From: Odobenus rosmarus divergens
Lineage: Eukaryota > Chordata > Mammalia > Carnivora > Odobenidae
Assembly: GCF_000321225.1 (NCBI RefSeq)
Contig: NW_004450459.1
Coordinates: 2,300,236-2,364,235, forward strand
DNA: 64,000 bases
Direction of reading: 5' to 3'
Positions 1 through 13,039 of this stretch are shown piece by piece. The first letter of the stretch is position 1; each line of letters opens with the position of its first letter. Below the pieces are notes generated by a model. That model had not been told where the DNA came from and ran no database searches. It worked only from the letters and a program-made list of their open reading frames with translations. The translations under genes and the position numbers were made by a program.

Positions 1-517
1 GGATGAGCATCTTCTTAATTCTTACATTAAAATGTAAATAGGGTAATTATAAAATAATAAACTCTCCCCCAAATAAAAAAATGCTCAGTTTCAGAGCTCA
101 GCTGTGCAGATTATAGCACCATTACTAAACACTGAAAACATGTATATGTCACACTTGTGAATTTGCCATACAGACTTTGTGGCTTTACTGCCCAGAGTCT
201 AAGTATGACTGAGAAATTTAATTTCTTTCTCCATTATCAACAGAAATTTTGAGCGGTGACAAGGAAGCTGGCGGTCACATGCTCACCTGTGTACATTTCT
301 CCACGTCCCTATTAGTAAATACAAAGAAAATCACTGACATCAAATGAAACTCAAGTCAAAGGTGAACCTACTCCTGAGCGATTCTGGGGCACAGACAGAA
401 GGCCGGCATACCTCCCCGTAACCCAACCCTGACACAAATGAAAAAAAAACTCTTAGTCATTCTTTTTGGGTCTTAGTTATTTCACCTGTAAGGTGGAGGT
501 ATTTATACCTTGTCCTT

Positions 518-1216
<699 letters not shown>

Positions 1217-1245
1217 TAATTAATTTTTTTGATGTAGTGTTCCTT

Positions 1246-1457
1246 ATTTTTTTTCTTTTTTCTTTTTAAAGATTTTATTTATCTATTTGAGAGAGAGAAT
1301 GAGAGAGAGAGAGAGCACATGAGAGGGGGGAGGGTCAGAGGGAGAAGCAGACTCCCCGCTGAGCAGGGGGCCCGATGCGGGACTCGATCCCGGGACTCCA
1401 GGATCATGACCTGAGCCAAAGGCAGTCGCTTAACCAACTGAGCCACCCAGGTGCCCA
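1246..1457 (-). mobile_element. CAN SINE, antisense
   Basis: Full-length tRNA-Lys SINE read on the minus strand (GGGCACCTGGGTGGCTCAG head, CT-rich region, A-rich tail). Target-site duplication ATGTAGTGTTCCTT at 1232-1245 and 1458-1471. Confidence 0.97.
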
Positions 1458-1474
1458 ATGTAGTGTTCCTTCTA

Positions 1475-1675
1475 ACAGAAATGCCATGGAAATGATGTAA
1501 TCATAGAGCTGGGATGGTCCTCTCAAAGATCATGTAGTCTATTTTAGGTTATAACAGAAGAGGAAACTGAGGCCCACGGTGGTGAAGTGATTTATCAAGT
1601 TCAAAATTAGTATTTAAATCACCTTCAGGGACTCTTAATCCAAGATTCTATACTGCATGGCTTCTCAATGTATGG
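1475..1675 (-). repeat. Ancient MIR-like repeat
   Basis: Contains AGAGCTGGGATGGTCCTC and GAGGAAACTGAGGCCCA, a layout typical of reverse-oriented MIR-type repeats. Diverged; the exact subfamily is unclear. Confidence 0.55.
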
Positions 1676-2994
1676 ACTCGTAAAAATATAGAGCAGAAGA
1701 CTTGCTATATGACTGTAGAAATTTGGATAATAACTATGCAAAACTATTAAATATACTTGGATCTATTTTAGCATTCATTATTCTGTCTTTTCTTGTAAAA
1801 GTTCTTTAATTATTATACCTTAAATTGAGTAGTAATATTGTAGCTCAATTTAGTTAGTATTTATGTCTCTATCATTAATTAGTCTTCTACTTACAAAATA
1901 TTTCATGGCTCCTATCATGCTGATTTTTTTTTCTAGTCAGGGTTACTGAGGTATACTTTATGTAAAATATACTGAGGTATATTTTACTTATGTAAGTAAA
2001 ATTCCTTTTGAGGTATTTAGTTGTATGAATTTTGAAAAACAAAAACAGTTGTGTCACCACCACAAAAATGAAGATATAGAATATTTTCATCGCTTGAAAA
2101 AGCTCCCTCATACCCCTTACGCCCTTTGTAGTTGATTCCCTAACTTCACCCTCAGGCCTTGTTCACTACTGATCTGATTTCTGCTCCCATAGTTTTGTCT
2201 TTTGCAGAAAGTTATATAAGCAAAATCATATAGTACATAGTTTTTGCGTCCAATTTCTTTCATTTAGCATACTGTCTTTGAGATTCTCCCATTGTGTAGG
2301 ATGTTATCAGTACATTTCTTTTATTGCTAAGCAGTATTCCATTGTATGACTATATTTTGTTTGTTGATCCACTCATCAGTTGATAGACATTTGGGTCAAT
2401 TCCAGTTTGAGGCAATTATGCATAAAGCAGTAGCTTTATACGTGACACATATGTACAAATATAAGTTTTCATTTCTCCTAGATAAATACCTAAAAGCTGG
2501 ATTGCTGGGTTGTATGGAAAATGTATCTAAACTTCCTAAAAATTTCTTACAAATAACTATTAAACCATTTTTCAAAGTCCCTGCACCATTTTGTATTTGT
2601 ACAAACGACAAATGAGAGTTCCAGTTGCCCCTCATCCTTGTCACTTGGTATTATCAATTTGTTTAATTTCCATCATTTTAATAGGTGAAGGGGTATCTAA
2701 TGGTGGCCTGCACTTCCTTAATGGCTAATGATATTGAACACTGTTTTGCATACTTATTTGTCATTCATTTTTCTTCTTTGGTAAAATGCCTGTTCAAATC
2801 ATTTGCCCACTTATTATTAATTATTGAGTTGTAAGTTATTTAAATATTTTGTATATAAGACATATGTTTTATATTATTTTCTCCCAGTCTATAACTTTTC
2901 TTTTCATTTTCTTAACAGTGTAACAGTGTCATTTGAAGAGAAGTTTTTAATTTTGATGATGTCTAATATATCAATATTTTTATAGTTCATACTT

Positions 2995-3178
2995 AAAAGA
3001 AAAGATTTTAATTAATTAATTAATTAATTAATTAATTTGAGGGGGTGGGGAAGAGGGACAGGGAGACTCCACGTTGAGCCAGAGCCCAATGTGGGGCTCG
3101 ATCCCACGACCCTGGGTCATGACCTGAGCCAAAATCTAGAGTCGGATGCTTAACAGACTGAGGCCACCCAGGTGCCCC
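2995..3178 (-). mobile_element. CAN SINE, antisense, within old L1
   Basis: Antisense SINE with an expanded (TTAA)n tail at about 3008-3040. Target-site duplication TATAGTTCATACTT at 2981-2994 and 3179-3192. Confidence 0.95.
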
Positions 3179-3302
3179 TATAGTTCATACTTTTTGTTTC
3201 CTAAGAAATCTTTTGCCTAATTCAAGGTCACATAGAGTTCTTCCTGTGTTTTCTTCTTGAAGTTTTTTACTTTTCAGTTTATAGTTATATAATCCATTTG
3301 AG

Positions 3303-3500
3303 GGGCGCCTGGGGCGCCTGGGTGGCTCAGATGGTTAAGTGTCTGCCTTCGGCTCAGGTCATGATCTCAGGGCCCTGGGATCGAGCCCAGCACTGCGCCC
3401 CCTGCTTGGCGGGGAGCCTGCTTCTCCCTCTCCCTCTACTGTTCCCCCTGCTTCTCCTCTCTTGCTCTCTCTGTCAAATAAATAAAATCTTAAAAAAAAA
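3303..3500 (+). mobile_element. CAN SINE, sense, within old L1
   Basis: Sense SINE with a duplicated first ten bases (GGGGCGCCTG twice). Target-site duplication ATAATCCATTTGAG at 3289-3302 and 3501-3514. Confidence 0.96.
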
Positions 3501-4119
3501 ATAATCCATTTGAGTTAATTTTGGAATTTTGTGTGAAACAGCCGTCAAGGTACTTTTTCTAAATTTACATGTGGTTATCCAATTACACTTACTTGTTGCA
3601 AAGATTAACCTTTCTCCATTGAATTGTCACTGCAACTTTGCTGAAGATCAACTGACCATATAGCTTTAGGTCTATTTCTGGACTCTATTCTGTTCCACTG
3701 AATAGTATCATGTATCTACTCTTCTTTCACCAATGTTACAGTGTTGATTGCTGTAGGTTTTAAGATAATTATTGAAATCAAGGAGTAAGGTCCTCAAAAT
3801 TTGTTCTTTAAAAAAAAAAAGCTTTGGCTAGTCTAGGGTTTTTCTTTTCTATGTAATTTAATAAATAGCTTGGCATTTTCTACAAAAATGCTTTCTGGGA
3901 TTTTGATTGGAATTGTGCAGGGTCTGTAGATGAATCTGGGGACAGCTGGCAATGTTGAGACTTTGAATGAATTGATACCATATATTTCTCAATTTTTTAA
4001 GGAACACTTTAATTCTTGAATAGGGAGTTTAGAAAGATTTTATCAAGTGCCAAAAAAATTCACTGGACTTTTGATGGAAATTGCATTAAATATACTTCTA
4101 CAAATCATGTTAAACATGA

Positions 4120-4970
4120 TAAAAACACTCTTTTCCAATGACTATAATTTTTATTATGTTTCCTATGTAGAATTATCAAAACATTTACTGATATATGCAA
4201 ACAAGAGTGTTTATTGTTTTAGTATTTGCAAAAAAACATGAGTCCTGGAACATGTTCTTTGGAAGATGGCTTCTGAGGTGGAGTAACTCAGGAAATAACA
4301 CATATAATATATAGCTCCAAATTCAGATTTGCATTGATCATTGGCTTTACTTGGTAATTGAGTATTACAAACATTCTAATATTATTTATTTTAATTTCAT
4401 GTTATCTTACTCCTACATTTAAAACTCTACTTTAATAGATGATTTATACCCTTTTCTAGTTATCTTTTTTTTAGCATGATGGTTATGCTGGCCAGATAAA
4501 ATAATTTATAAAAGTTTCCCTGCATTTCCATGTTCTGGGGAAATATAAATTGTGTAATAAATTATTCCCTCAGGTATTTAATATGATTTGGCATACACAC
4601 ATGAAATGTGACACTTGTTATAAAGAGAAATAGCAATAGTTTTCTTCAGCATTCATTGCATTTTAAACTTTAAAAAAATATTTCCTGCTATTTAGCGATT
4701 TTTGAAAAGTAAATATCATTGGCAAGATTAAGCATAAAATGCTATGGGTGAGATTGATTACATAGAGGAATTCTTGATTTTTGATATTAGCCACTCTATT
4801 GCTCAAGTTTCGAATGCTGAATCTGAATCCCTGGAAAATCTGGCACACTGAAGTAAGTGGGCCACCAACGGGAGTGGCTGCTGGAGGCTATGTAAATATG
4901 AAGAGATGTACATATTCAGAACAATCAGACTTTCAGCTTGACAGACTACAGAGAGCAATGGAAAAGGTGA
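4120..4970. other. Unique AT-rich intron 3' of the 5-kb exon
   Basis: No repeat or gene recognised. It includes a 23-bp segment at 4783-4805 that recurs at 5941-5963 (see findings). Confidence 0.6.
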
Positions 4971-4977
4971 TACTCAC

Positions 4978-5088
4978 ATCCGAATTAAAGCGAAGCTGAC
5001 AGACATTACAAGAAATAACTTGTTTCTTCTTTGGGGGAATGGATACTCCAAAAGTGTGGTTAATGACTGCTTTTTGCACAGGATCCAT
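4978..5088 (-). CDS. ZNF385B: ZNF385B internal coding exon (start of zinc finger 2)
   Basis: Read on the minus strand, this 111-nt exon encodes 37 residues beginning [14 protein letters not shown] and ending CQLRFNSD. The acceptor is TTTGCTCTTCAG, with a branch-like CACTGAC about 25 nt upstream; the donor is GAT followed by GTGAGT. Both ends are phase 0, joining exactly to the NFNT end of the exon at 32030-32172. It carries the basic PPKKKQ stretch and the Cys pair of a C2H2 zinc finger (CNVC); the His pair must lie on the next exon, left of this window. Matrin-type fingers of the ZNF385 family are thought to bind nucleic acid, particularly RNA. Because the length is divisible by three and both ends are phase 0, skipping this exon would keep frame but remove half a finger. 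No damage is seen. The paralogue ZNF385D is less likely, given the linked linker exon. Confidence 0.96.
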
Positions 5089-5712
5089 CTGAAGAGCAAA
5101 TGATAAAATAGTCAGTGTACAGCTTCAAAGGACAGACAGTAGGATGAGCAGGTAAAAGTAGCTGTATTATTCCTTAAGGCTTTAAATGTTAGCTCCCAAA
5201 GAGGGGTAATAAAGAATCTCATTCAATAGTGAGGTATTTGTTTCCAGGAATTAAAAACAAGAACAGAAAACTGGTTTGAAATACCCCCGCCCCCCCGCCA
5301 GCCAAATCACAGGAGAATCACATCATCTCAAGAAATCTTATAGCTATATAAGGAACCTTGAAAAAACTTGAAAGAATCATAAAACAAGAAAACTTAAGAT
5401 CCAAAGGTCAGGGTGCAAATTCACTTGTTAATGTTTTCCCTATATGAGGTGATGATATGTAAGATGGTCTGAAATAACCTATGACAGTTATTACACATAT
5501 ATTTCAGTTTCTCAATTTTTGATTTATGGCAAAGTTATAAATGACAGGCTCATATCACAACATAGAAACTACTGATCTTTATTTTAAAATAATTTGTTAT
5601 GTTTCATGCACTATAAATTGAAATCCATCTTACTTGAAATGCACGTCACAATTGTACACTCAAAAACCCATAGCAGATTGATTAACATGCAACCTTTGTC
5701 TAGGTATTGATC
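5089..5712. other. Unique intron 5' of the 5-kb exon
   Basis: Holds the polypyrimidine tract and a branch-like CACTGAC (minus strand) next to the acceptor. The rest has a short C-run near 5285 and nothing else recognised. Confidence 0.6.
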
Positions 5713-6036
5713 AAGTAAAGTTTTGACTTTTTGTTGTCTGATTGCTGAGGCTAGACTTCTAGCACTATGTTGAACAACAGTGGTGAGAGTGGGCATCCTT
5801 GTCCTGTTCCTGACCTTAGGGGAAAAGCTCTCAGTTTTTCCCACAGAGAATATATGCTGTGGGCTTTTCATAGATGGCTTTTAAGATATTGAGGTATGTT
5901 CCCTTTATCCCTACACTGTGGAGAGTTTTAATCAAGAAAAGATATTAGCCACTCTATCGCTCACTCTATTGTATTTTGTCAAATGCTTTTTCTGCATCAA
6001 TTGAGAGGATCATATGGTTCTTATCCTTTCTTTCAT

Positions 6037-7900
6037 AATCAGACAACAGAAAGAAATAAAAGGCATTCAAATTGGCAAAGAAGAAGTCAAACTCTCATTC
6101 TTCGCAGATGACATGATACTCTATGTGGAAAACCCAAAAGACTCCACCCCAAAATTGCTAGAACTCATACAGCAATTCAGCAACACGGCAGGATATAAAA
6201 TCAATGCACAGAAATCAGTTGCATTACTATACACTAACAATGAGAGAGAAGACAGAGAAATTAAGGAGCTGATCCCATTTACAATTGCACCAAAACCCAG
6301 AGGATACCTAGGAATAAACCTAACCAAAGACGTAAAGGATGTATACTCTAAAAACTACAGAAAATTTACGAAAGAAATTGAGGAAGACACAAAGAAATGG
6401 AAAAATATTCCATGCTCATGGATTGGAAGAATAAATATTGTTAAAATGTCTATGCTACCCAGAGCAATCTACACATTTAATGTAATCCCTATCAAAATAC
6501 CTTTGACATTTTTCCCAGAGCTGGAACAAATAATCCTAAAATTTGTTTGGAACCAGAAAAGACCCCGAATAGCCAGAGGAATGTTGAAAACGAAAGCCAA
6601 AGCTGGTGGCATCACAATGCCAGACTTCAAGGTATATTACAAAGCTGTAATCATCAAGTCAGCATGGTACCGGCACAAAAACAGACACATAGATCAATGG
6701 AACAGAATAGAGAACCCAGAAACGGCTCTTCAACTCTATGGTCAACTAAGCTTCGACAAAGCAGGAAAGAATATCCAATGGAAAAAAGACAGTCTCTTCA
6801 ACAAATGGTGTTGGGAAAATTGGACAGCCACATGCAGAAGAATGAAACTGGACCATTTCCTTACACCACACACAAAAATAGACTCAAAATGGAGGAAAGA
6901 CCTAAATGTGAGACAGGAATCTATCAAAATCCTAGAGAAGAACACAGTCAGCAACCTATTTGACCTCAGCCGCAGCAACTTCTTGCTAGACATGCCTACA
7001 AAGGCAAGGGAAACAAAAGCAAAAATGAACTATTGGGACTTCATCAAGATAAAAAGCTTTTGCACAGCAAAGGAAACAGTCGACAAAAGTAAAAGACAAC
7101 CTACGGAATGGGAGAAGATATATGCAAAAGACATACCAGATAAAGGGCTAGTATCCAAGATCTATAAAGAACTTATCAAAGTCAACACTGGAAAAACAAA
7201 GAATCCAGTCAAGTAATGGGCAGAAAACATGAACAGACATCCAAAGAAGACATCCAAATGGCCAACAAACACATGAAAAAATGCTCCACATCACTTGCCA
7301 TCAGGGAAATACAACAAAACCACAATGAGATACCACCTTGCACCAGTCAGAATGGCTAAAATTATCAAGTCAGGAAACAACAAATGTTGATGAGGATGCA
7401 GGGAAAGGGGAACCCTTTTATACTGTTGGTGGGAATGCAAACTGGTGCAGTCACTCTGGAAAACTGTATGGAGATTACTCAAGAAGTTAAAAATAGAGCT
7501 TATCCTACAACCCAGGAATTGCACTACTAGGTATTTACCCAATGGAAAAAAATGTAGTGATCTCAAGGGGCACCTGCACCCCAATCTCCATAGCAGCAGT
7601 GTCCACAACAGCCAAACTGTGGAAAGAGCTGAGATGTACATTAACAGAGGACTGGATAAAGAAGATGTGGTGTATATACATATATATACATATATATGTG
7701 TATATATATATATATAAAGAATATGTGATAAAGAAGATGTGTATATATAGACACAATGGAATACTACTCAGCCATCAAAAAGGATGAATACTTACCATTT
7801 ACATTGATGTGGATGAAACTGGAGGGTATTATGCTGAGTGAAATAAGTCCATCAGAGAAAGACAATTATCATATGATCTCACTCATATTTGGAATATAAG
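6037..7900 (+). pseudogene. L1 ORF2 remnant (reverse transcriptase, C-terminal part)
   Basis: An open frame to a TAA at 7214-7216 encodes about 390 residues of L1 ORF2p. It begins [19 protein letters not shown] and carries the catalytic FADD motif close to its start (about codon 21 of the L1-derived part), then [23 protein letters not shown] and [15 protein letters not shown]2p supplies the endonuclease and reverse transcriptase for L1 retrotransposition. Here the endonuclease and the first part of the RT domain are missing, and the frame ends early after NPVK. Homology continues past the stop, with breaks, to about 7900. A frame opening at 6014 takes its first residues from the inverted piece. 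It is a dead copy. Confidence 0.93.
7675..7752. repeat. (TA)n-rich microsatellite in L1
   Basis: TATATACA and TATATA runs at the same L1 position as the TG and TA tracts near 985 and 40603. GATAAAGAAGATGTG is repeated on either side. Confidence 0.9.
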
Positions 7901-8176
7901 AAATAGTACAGAGGATCACAGGGGAAGGGAGGGAAAACTGAGTGGGAAGTCATCAGAGAGGGAAAAACTATGAGAGACTCTTAACTCTAGGAAGCAAACT
8001 GAGAATTGCTGGATGGGAGGTGGGTGGAGGGATGGGGTAACTGGGTGATGGGCATTAAGGAGGGCACGTGATGTGATCAGCTCTGGTTGTTATATGCAAC
8101 TGATGAATTATTGACACTACATCTGAAACTGATGTTGGCTAATTGAATCTAAATTTAAAAAAAAGAGTAAAGTTTT

Positions 8177-8384
8177 GGGGCGCCTGGGTGGCTCAGTCGT
8201 TAAACGTCTGCCTTCGGCTCAGGTCATGATCCCAGGATCCTGGGATCGAGCCCCACATCGGGCTCCCTGCTCAGCGCGAAGACTGCTTCTCCCTCTCCCA
8301 CTCCCCCTGCTTGTGTTCTCTCTCTCACTGTCTCTCTCTCTCTGTGTCAAATAAATAAATAAAATCTTTAAAAAAATTTTAAAA
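8177..8384 (+). mobile_element. CAN SINE, sense, in the 3' flank of L1
   Basis: Full-length SINE. Target-site duplication AGTAAAGTTTT at 8166-8176 and 8385-8395, which is itself part of the right target-site duplication of the neighbouring L1. The SINE is therefore younger. Confidence 0.96.
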
Positions 8385-8939
8385 AGTAAAGTTTTAACTT
8401 ATAACCTATGACTTTCCTTCCTTTGGTTTGCATGTTCCATACATATTCAGAAAAATATATGGTGATGAAAGTACTCAACCATAGAAAAACTATGGCATAA
8501 CGCCATGAAAATACTTGGGTAAGAAAGAACACTATCTGCAGAGCCTATAATAAGAGAGACAGAGCAGTGATTCTCTTTCATACTCCAGATGATCTCCAGC
8601 ATTAACATCAGACAACTGGCAGTTCCAAAAACAATGTGAATGATGAACAAAGCATTACTTATAAACACATTAACATGAACAAGGACAGATCCGCTGAAAC
8701 CATCAGGAAATCTTCTGAGGTTAGAGTTTCGATTGGATTAGTTGATGATATTTGGTAGAGAGGACAAATGAATACTATCCCTGATCAGGAGTATAAATCA
8801 ACAAAATATAAAATTAGCAATTAGAAGAATTTAAGTATATTAGAAAAGAGTGTGGATTACAGAATTACTGAATAGTAGTATAGCCTATTTTTTTGCTATG
8901 AGTTTAAGAGAGATGATAGGACAATGTACTCCCACTACA

Positions 8940-9070
8940 CAGGACAAAAATTTGAAGAGGGGAATGTTCTGGAGTGACAGAACTATATCCTGACGGTAGT
9001 GGTTGTTACACAAATTTACACATGATAAAATTTTTAGAACTATATATACTCCCAAAAAGTCAATTTTATA
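8940..9070 (+). repeat. Old L1 (L1ME-like) 3' UTR fragment
   Basis: GGGAATGTTCTGGAGTGACAG followed by GTAGTGGTTGTTACACAAAT and GATAAAATTTTTAGAACTAT resembles the 3' UTR of old mammalian L1. Positions 8401-8939 show nothing else I can name. Confidence 0.6.
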
Positions 9071-10726
9071 TGTGATAATTTAAAACATAAAAAAGAAAAA
9101 AATTGTTAAGAGTATTATTTTTAACTACTAAATGTAAAAATATCCTTACTGGAAAATCAGGGGATTTCTTTTGTTCAAGGTCATAATTGATGTATTAAGT
9201 GTACTTAATGAGAATTTAAAAAACCCTCTATGGGCAAAGAAAATCTCAAAAGTTCAGAAGATAAAACTTTAGTTCACTTTTTTAGTTTACTCACAAATGG
9301 ATACACTTAAGTCTCATTCATCCCTTTGTAAAACATGAAACTATACTTTCTGATTGTTACTAGAGATGGCAAAGCAGTTTGAACGGGCTTAAAAATAAAA
9401 TAGGCTAACTATACTGGCAGGATGAAAAAAAGTACATTGTTTTTTAAAGTTAAAAATTGAGAGCATTTTATTGAGATATTTTCTGTTCTCAGGCTCTGAA
9501 AAATACTTACTGGTTATGTATGAACTACATGGATAAAACTATCTGAATATTTCCCAAACACCAGTTTTCTGCATGCTGCTTTCATTATTTTTGCCATAGC
9601 CATGTATTATGTTATTATTATTTACTTATTTTTTCTTTAAATCAAACTAAAATTGACTTTTTAAAAACAGAGTAATAATATTCATGAAATCATAGGTTTA
9701 ATGTCTTCTTTCCTATTACTCATTTTAAAAAGATTGAAAATTAACATAAAAAATTAAAACTTTCATTATCTAAAATAAATGCATATATTCTTATTCCCAT
9801 ACCACAATATAGGAACATCGGCAAAAGGCACATCTAAAATAGTCCAGTTCCAAGTTTTTAGTAAACCAAGACATCTGCTGACAGCTCCAATATGACCTAG
9901 AATATAAACATCCCTCTTACGTTTTTAAAATTGTTAGCTGACTATATAATTTCTTAAATAACTCCGAATACAGCTTTTTTCTACTTAAATCTCACATCTG
10001 CACCACATCAGCCTGAAAATATCCCCTAGTGTTTCCAAGGCTGGGAGCAATCTGTCCTCAAAGGTGAATTGTGGATGAGCACTCCAGATACAAAGACAGG
10101 CAAGTTCCCAGCCATCTTCTCTCCGAAAAGTAAACTGAGGAGGTTCCTTCAAGAAACTCTTACCAGAATTGGCTTCTCTACTTTATCTACACAATCCTAT
10201 TCATCCTTATAAAATCAACTAAATAAACACAGCCCTTTCACCCAATTCCTTGTCACCTGTTATTAACTCTTGCTGCCTTTTATCCTTTGAACAACTTACT
10301 CCCAATCATGTAAAAATTTTATCCCCTATGTTTCTCACTTGGAATAGATTTTCTCTATTTTCCATTTGATTCTTTTTTTTTTCTTTACAGCTATTTCAGG
10401 AAAAGATCCACTCCCCCCCCAACTAAATCTCTTTTGTCTTTCTTTGCTGTTTATCACAGTATTCTATAATTACACTTCTTACTAAAATGTCATTTTGGGG
10501 AACCCGATTTAGTTTTAAAGAAAGCTTTAAATTGTCTAAAAAAGATTGTTCCACTTGCCAATTCAGCTGATACCTTGAAACAGACACCATCTAGCTGATA
10601 TTTGGAGTGTTTACCATCTAACACAGTAACTACAGGTACCTGAGTCATTTCAGTGGGATCCAGACATGGATGAATATAGAGAAGGTTTTCAGATCTCTCC
10701 CTCTCCCTTTTCAAAGTATTAAGTGA
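9071..10726. other. Unique AT-rich intron
   Basis: No gene, RNA or young repeat recognised. Confidence 0.6.
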
Positions 10727-10951
10727 GGGACGCCTGGGTGGCTCAGTCGGTTAAGCGGTTAAGTGTCTGCCTTCAGCTCAGGTCATGATTCCAGGGTCCT
10801 GGGATGGAGCCCTGCTTTTGGCTCCCTGCTCAGTGGGGAGCCTGCTTCTCCCTCTCCTTCCCGCTCCTGCACTCTCTCCCTCTTCCTCACCCTCTCTCTC
10901 TAGCTATCTGTCTCCCTCTCTCAAATAAATAGATAAAATCTTAAAAAAAAT
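10727..10951 (+). mobile_element. CAN SINE, sense
   Basis: Sense SINE with a short internal duplication (GGTTAAGCGGTTAAGTG) in the box A region. Imperfect target-site duplication: AAAGTATTAAGTGA on the left and AAAGTGTTAAGCGA on the right. Confidence 0.95.
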
Positions 10952-10957
10952 AAAGTG

Positions 10958-12669
10958 TTAAGCGATAAAATCCTGAATACTTTTCTTAGCAGTCCTACAA
11001 TACTCTACAAGTTAGATGAAAATAATAATTATGTTAATTTCTATTCACATTTTTTTCTTCTACTAATGCATGTCAGTCCTCTGTAATTATGAGATACATA
11101 GAACTAAGTCAACAGTAATCAGTAATTCTTTTATTCAATCACCAGTTTTTAGGGTGAATAAAACATTCAGGGTGAATAAAAACATTCTCATAAATCCTAA
11201 AATGTGATCTTTGCAAGTGGTTCAATTTAGGACAGTCGAGACTATATATACATATCATAATAATCTCAAATGGAGAATACTCAGGAAAATTATTGGAGAT
11301 ATTGCAATTAATGACAGTAAGAGTTTTCTTGGCTGTCTCCTAGACATTTGATTATTAAAAATAAACAAGTGTTTTCAAACCTCTCTATTAAAATGTTTGT
11401 ATCACTTTTAAATGAACAAGTACCTTGTAAATACTCGTATTAAATTAGCTCACGTTCATTCAGATTGCACGAGAAAGCTATCTGTGGATTGAGAAAATTG
11501 TGATTCATTGGTAAATAATGCTAGAGAAGTGTTTTTGTTGTTGTTGTTATTTTCTTTTTAAGGAAAAAAAGAAAACCCCACATAGTTCTAGCTACCAATA
11601 TTCCTTACCTGGCAGAATTTATTGGTCCCAAATAAGCCTCTTCTTTTCTAAAAAAGTAAAAGTTAGAAGTAGTCATCTGGAATTTTGAGGCTAGCAAGCA
11701 CATTTACATGAAAGTTTTAAAAATTCATTTTCCTTCTTCATCTCTGATTAAAAAGCCTGCAATGCTTACTGACTAAAAAGCAGTAAGAGTTAACACTTGC
11801 CACTTTTTCTAATGAAAATCATGTAGAAATGGAAAGCAAAACCTATTAGTGCAATTAACTGGGAGGTAATAAAAATGAAAGATGGGCTTGTGGCTATTAC
11901 CAGGAATTGAGGAGATAATTGGACGCTATGTATGGACAAATTAACTATTATATTATAGTACTTATAAATGAATTAATGAAGCTGGCCTTACCACACCATC
12001 TATTATATTTTCAATATCAGAATAAGAACAAACAGGTATCCTTGGTGTATTCACCGAGATTATGGAACCACAAATCTGCGTGAATTTTTAAAAAAAGTGT
12101 TATTGAGCATACCCGAAAGTAATTTACATCTTCACAGTGTAAGCAATCATATAAAAATACGCAGCTGCAAATAAAACTTAGCCACAGGCGAAAGCAACAC
12201 CGCGGCACCTCACTAAATGAGCGATGCTATGGGTGGGGAGAGAAACCAATGCAGGAGCTCTAGCATCAAAAGGCTTCAGACTAGATGATATTTAGGTTCG
12301 AGGCGAAGGACTCAGAAATACAAACTTCCTACTATCTCAATAATTTTCAAGAGGCCTGGGATTTGATTTATATCCTTGTCAGCGTCTTAAATTGATTTCA
12401 CTAGCCATCCAGTGTGACTGGGTATTGGAGTAAAGGGAGCACCACCCAATTAGAAAACAAAATGAGACTGCTCCAGAATGATAATACAAGGTTTTCTTCG
12501 CTGGGGTTAAATGGCTAGGGCTCTGCACTATTCTTAAAGACAGAGAAATGTCATCTATTTTAACTGATGTACTGAAAGGCATTTGGTAAGCACTTGTGAT
12601 ACAATAAACGGGCGACACTAGCTTTTCCATTAAACAGAAGTAGAAACCAGGTTTTTGACTTTTAAAGTT
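10958..12669. other. Unique AT-rich intron
   Basis: No repeat or gene recognised. The minus-strand frames here are short and not conserved-looking. Confidence 0.6.
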
Positions 12670-12679
12670 TAAAAGTCAG

Positions 12680-12870
12680 TCCATCCCACAAACATTTCTG
12701 GAGGCCTAATATGTCAGATATTGTTCCAGACTAGATGGTGTAGGATGAGTCCAACATAAGGACATATTTATAATTGTAAAAGTTAAATGAAAATTCGACA
12801 ATATAAACTGTATTTAACTGAGGCTGGGAAAAGAAGTGACCTTTAAGCAAAATAAGGAGGCCTGAGAAAG
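12680..12870 (-). repeat. L2 fragment, reverse orientation
   Basis: CAAACATTTCTGGAGGCCTA, ATTGTTCCAGACTAGATG and the following bases follow the reversed L2 3' end (ACATTTATTGAGCACCTAC family pattern), heavily diverged. Confidence 0.5.
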
Positions 12871-12879
12871 CACCTAAAG

Positions 12880-13030
12880 GTCTGTCTCTTTTGCCCCACC
12901 TCTACTTTCGGCTTTTCCTCCGTTTTCTGATTTTCTCACATGTTAAGCACCCAGGACCCGCCCTCCACCAGTGACGTCAATGTGTTAGCCTCCGGGGGGG
13001 GGGGTGCGGTTTGGCCTTTCAATTCCTTTT
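12880..13030. promoter_or_regulatory. CpG-containing patch with CRE, GC box and G-run
   Basis: Within an AT-rich intron this patch has about six CpGs, a palindromic CRE TGACGTCA at 12972-12979, an Sp1-type CCGCCC just before it, and an 11-base G-run at 12994-13004. A regulatory role (internal promoter or enhancer) is inference; no TATA box or start site is evident. Confidence 0.35.
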
Positions 13031-13039
13031 TTAGCTGTG

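Larger units (their letters stand above)
1936..4020 (-). mobile_element. Ancient L1 (L1M-type) 3' portion, antisense
   Basis: Runs through recognisable antisense L1 motifs such as TTGATAGACATTTGGGT, CTAATGGTGGCCTGCACTTC and TTTGGCTAGTCTAGGG. It is old and stop-riddled, and is interrupted by SINEs at 2995-3178 and 3303-3500. L1-like sequence may continue weakly to about 4110 (TTTTGATGGAAATTGCATT). Confidence 0.85.
5730..8164 (+). mobile_element. Young L1, 5'-truncated with internal inversion
   Basis: One insertion in two pieces. At 5730 to about 6032, L1 ORF2 sequence lies antisense (minus-strand reading includes [18 protein letters not shown]). From about 6037 the sense part runs through the reverse-transcriptase domain to the 3' UTR and A-rich end. 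The two pieces abut in ORF2 at AIRQQ, with AATCAGACAAC present at both ends. Target-site duplication: AAGTAAAGTTTTGACTT at 5713-5729; the right copy AAGTAAAGTTTTAACTT ends at 8400 and is split by a later SINE. This is the layout expected from twin priming. Confidence 0.94.
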
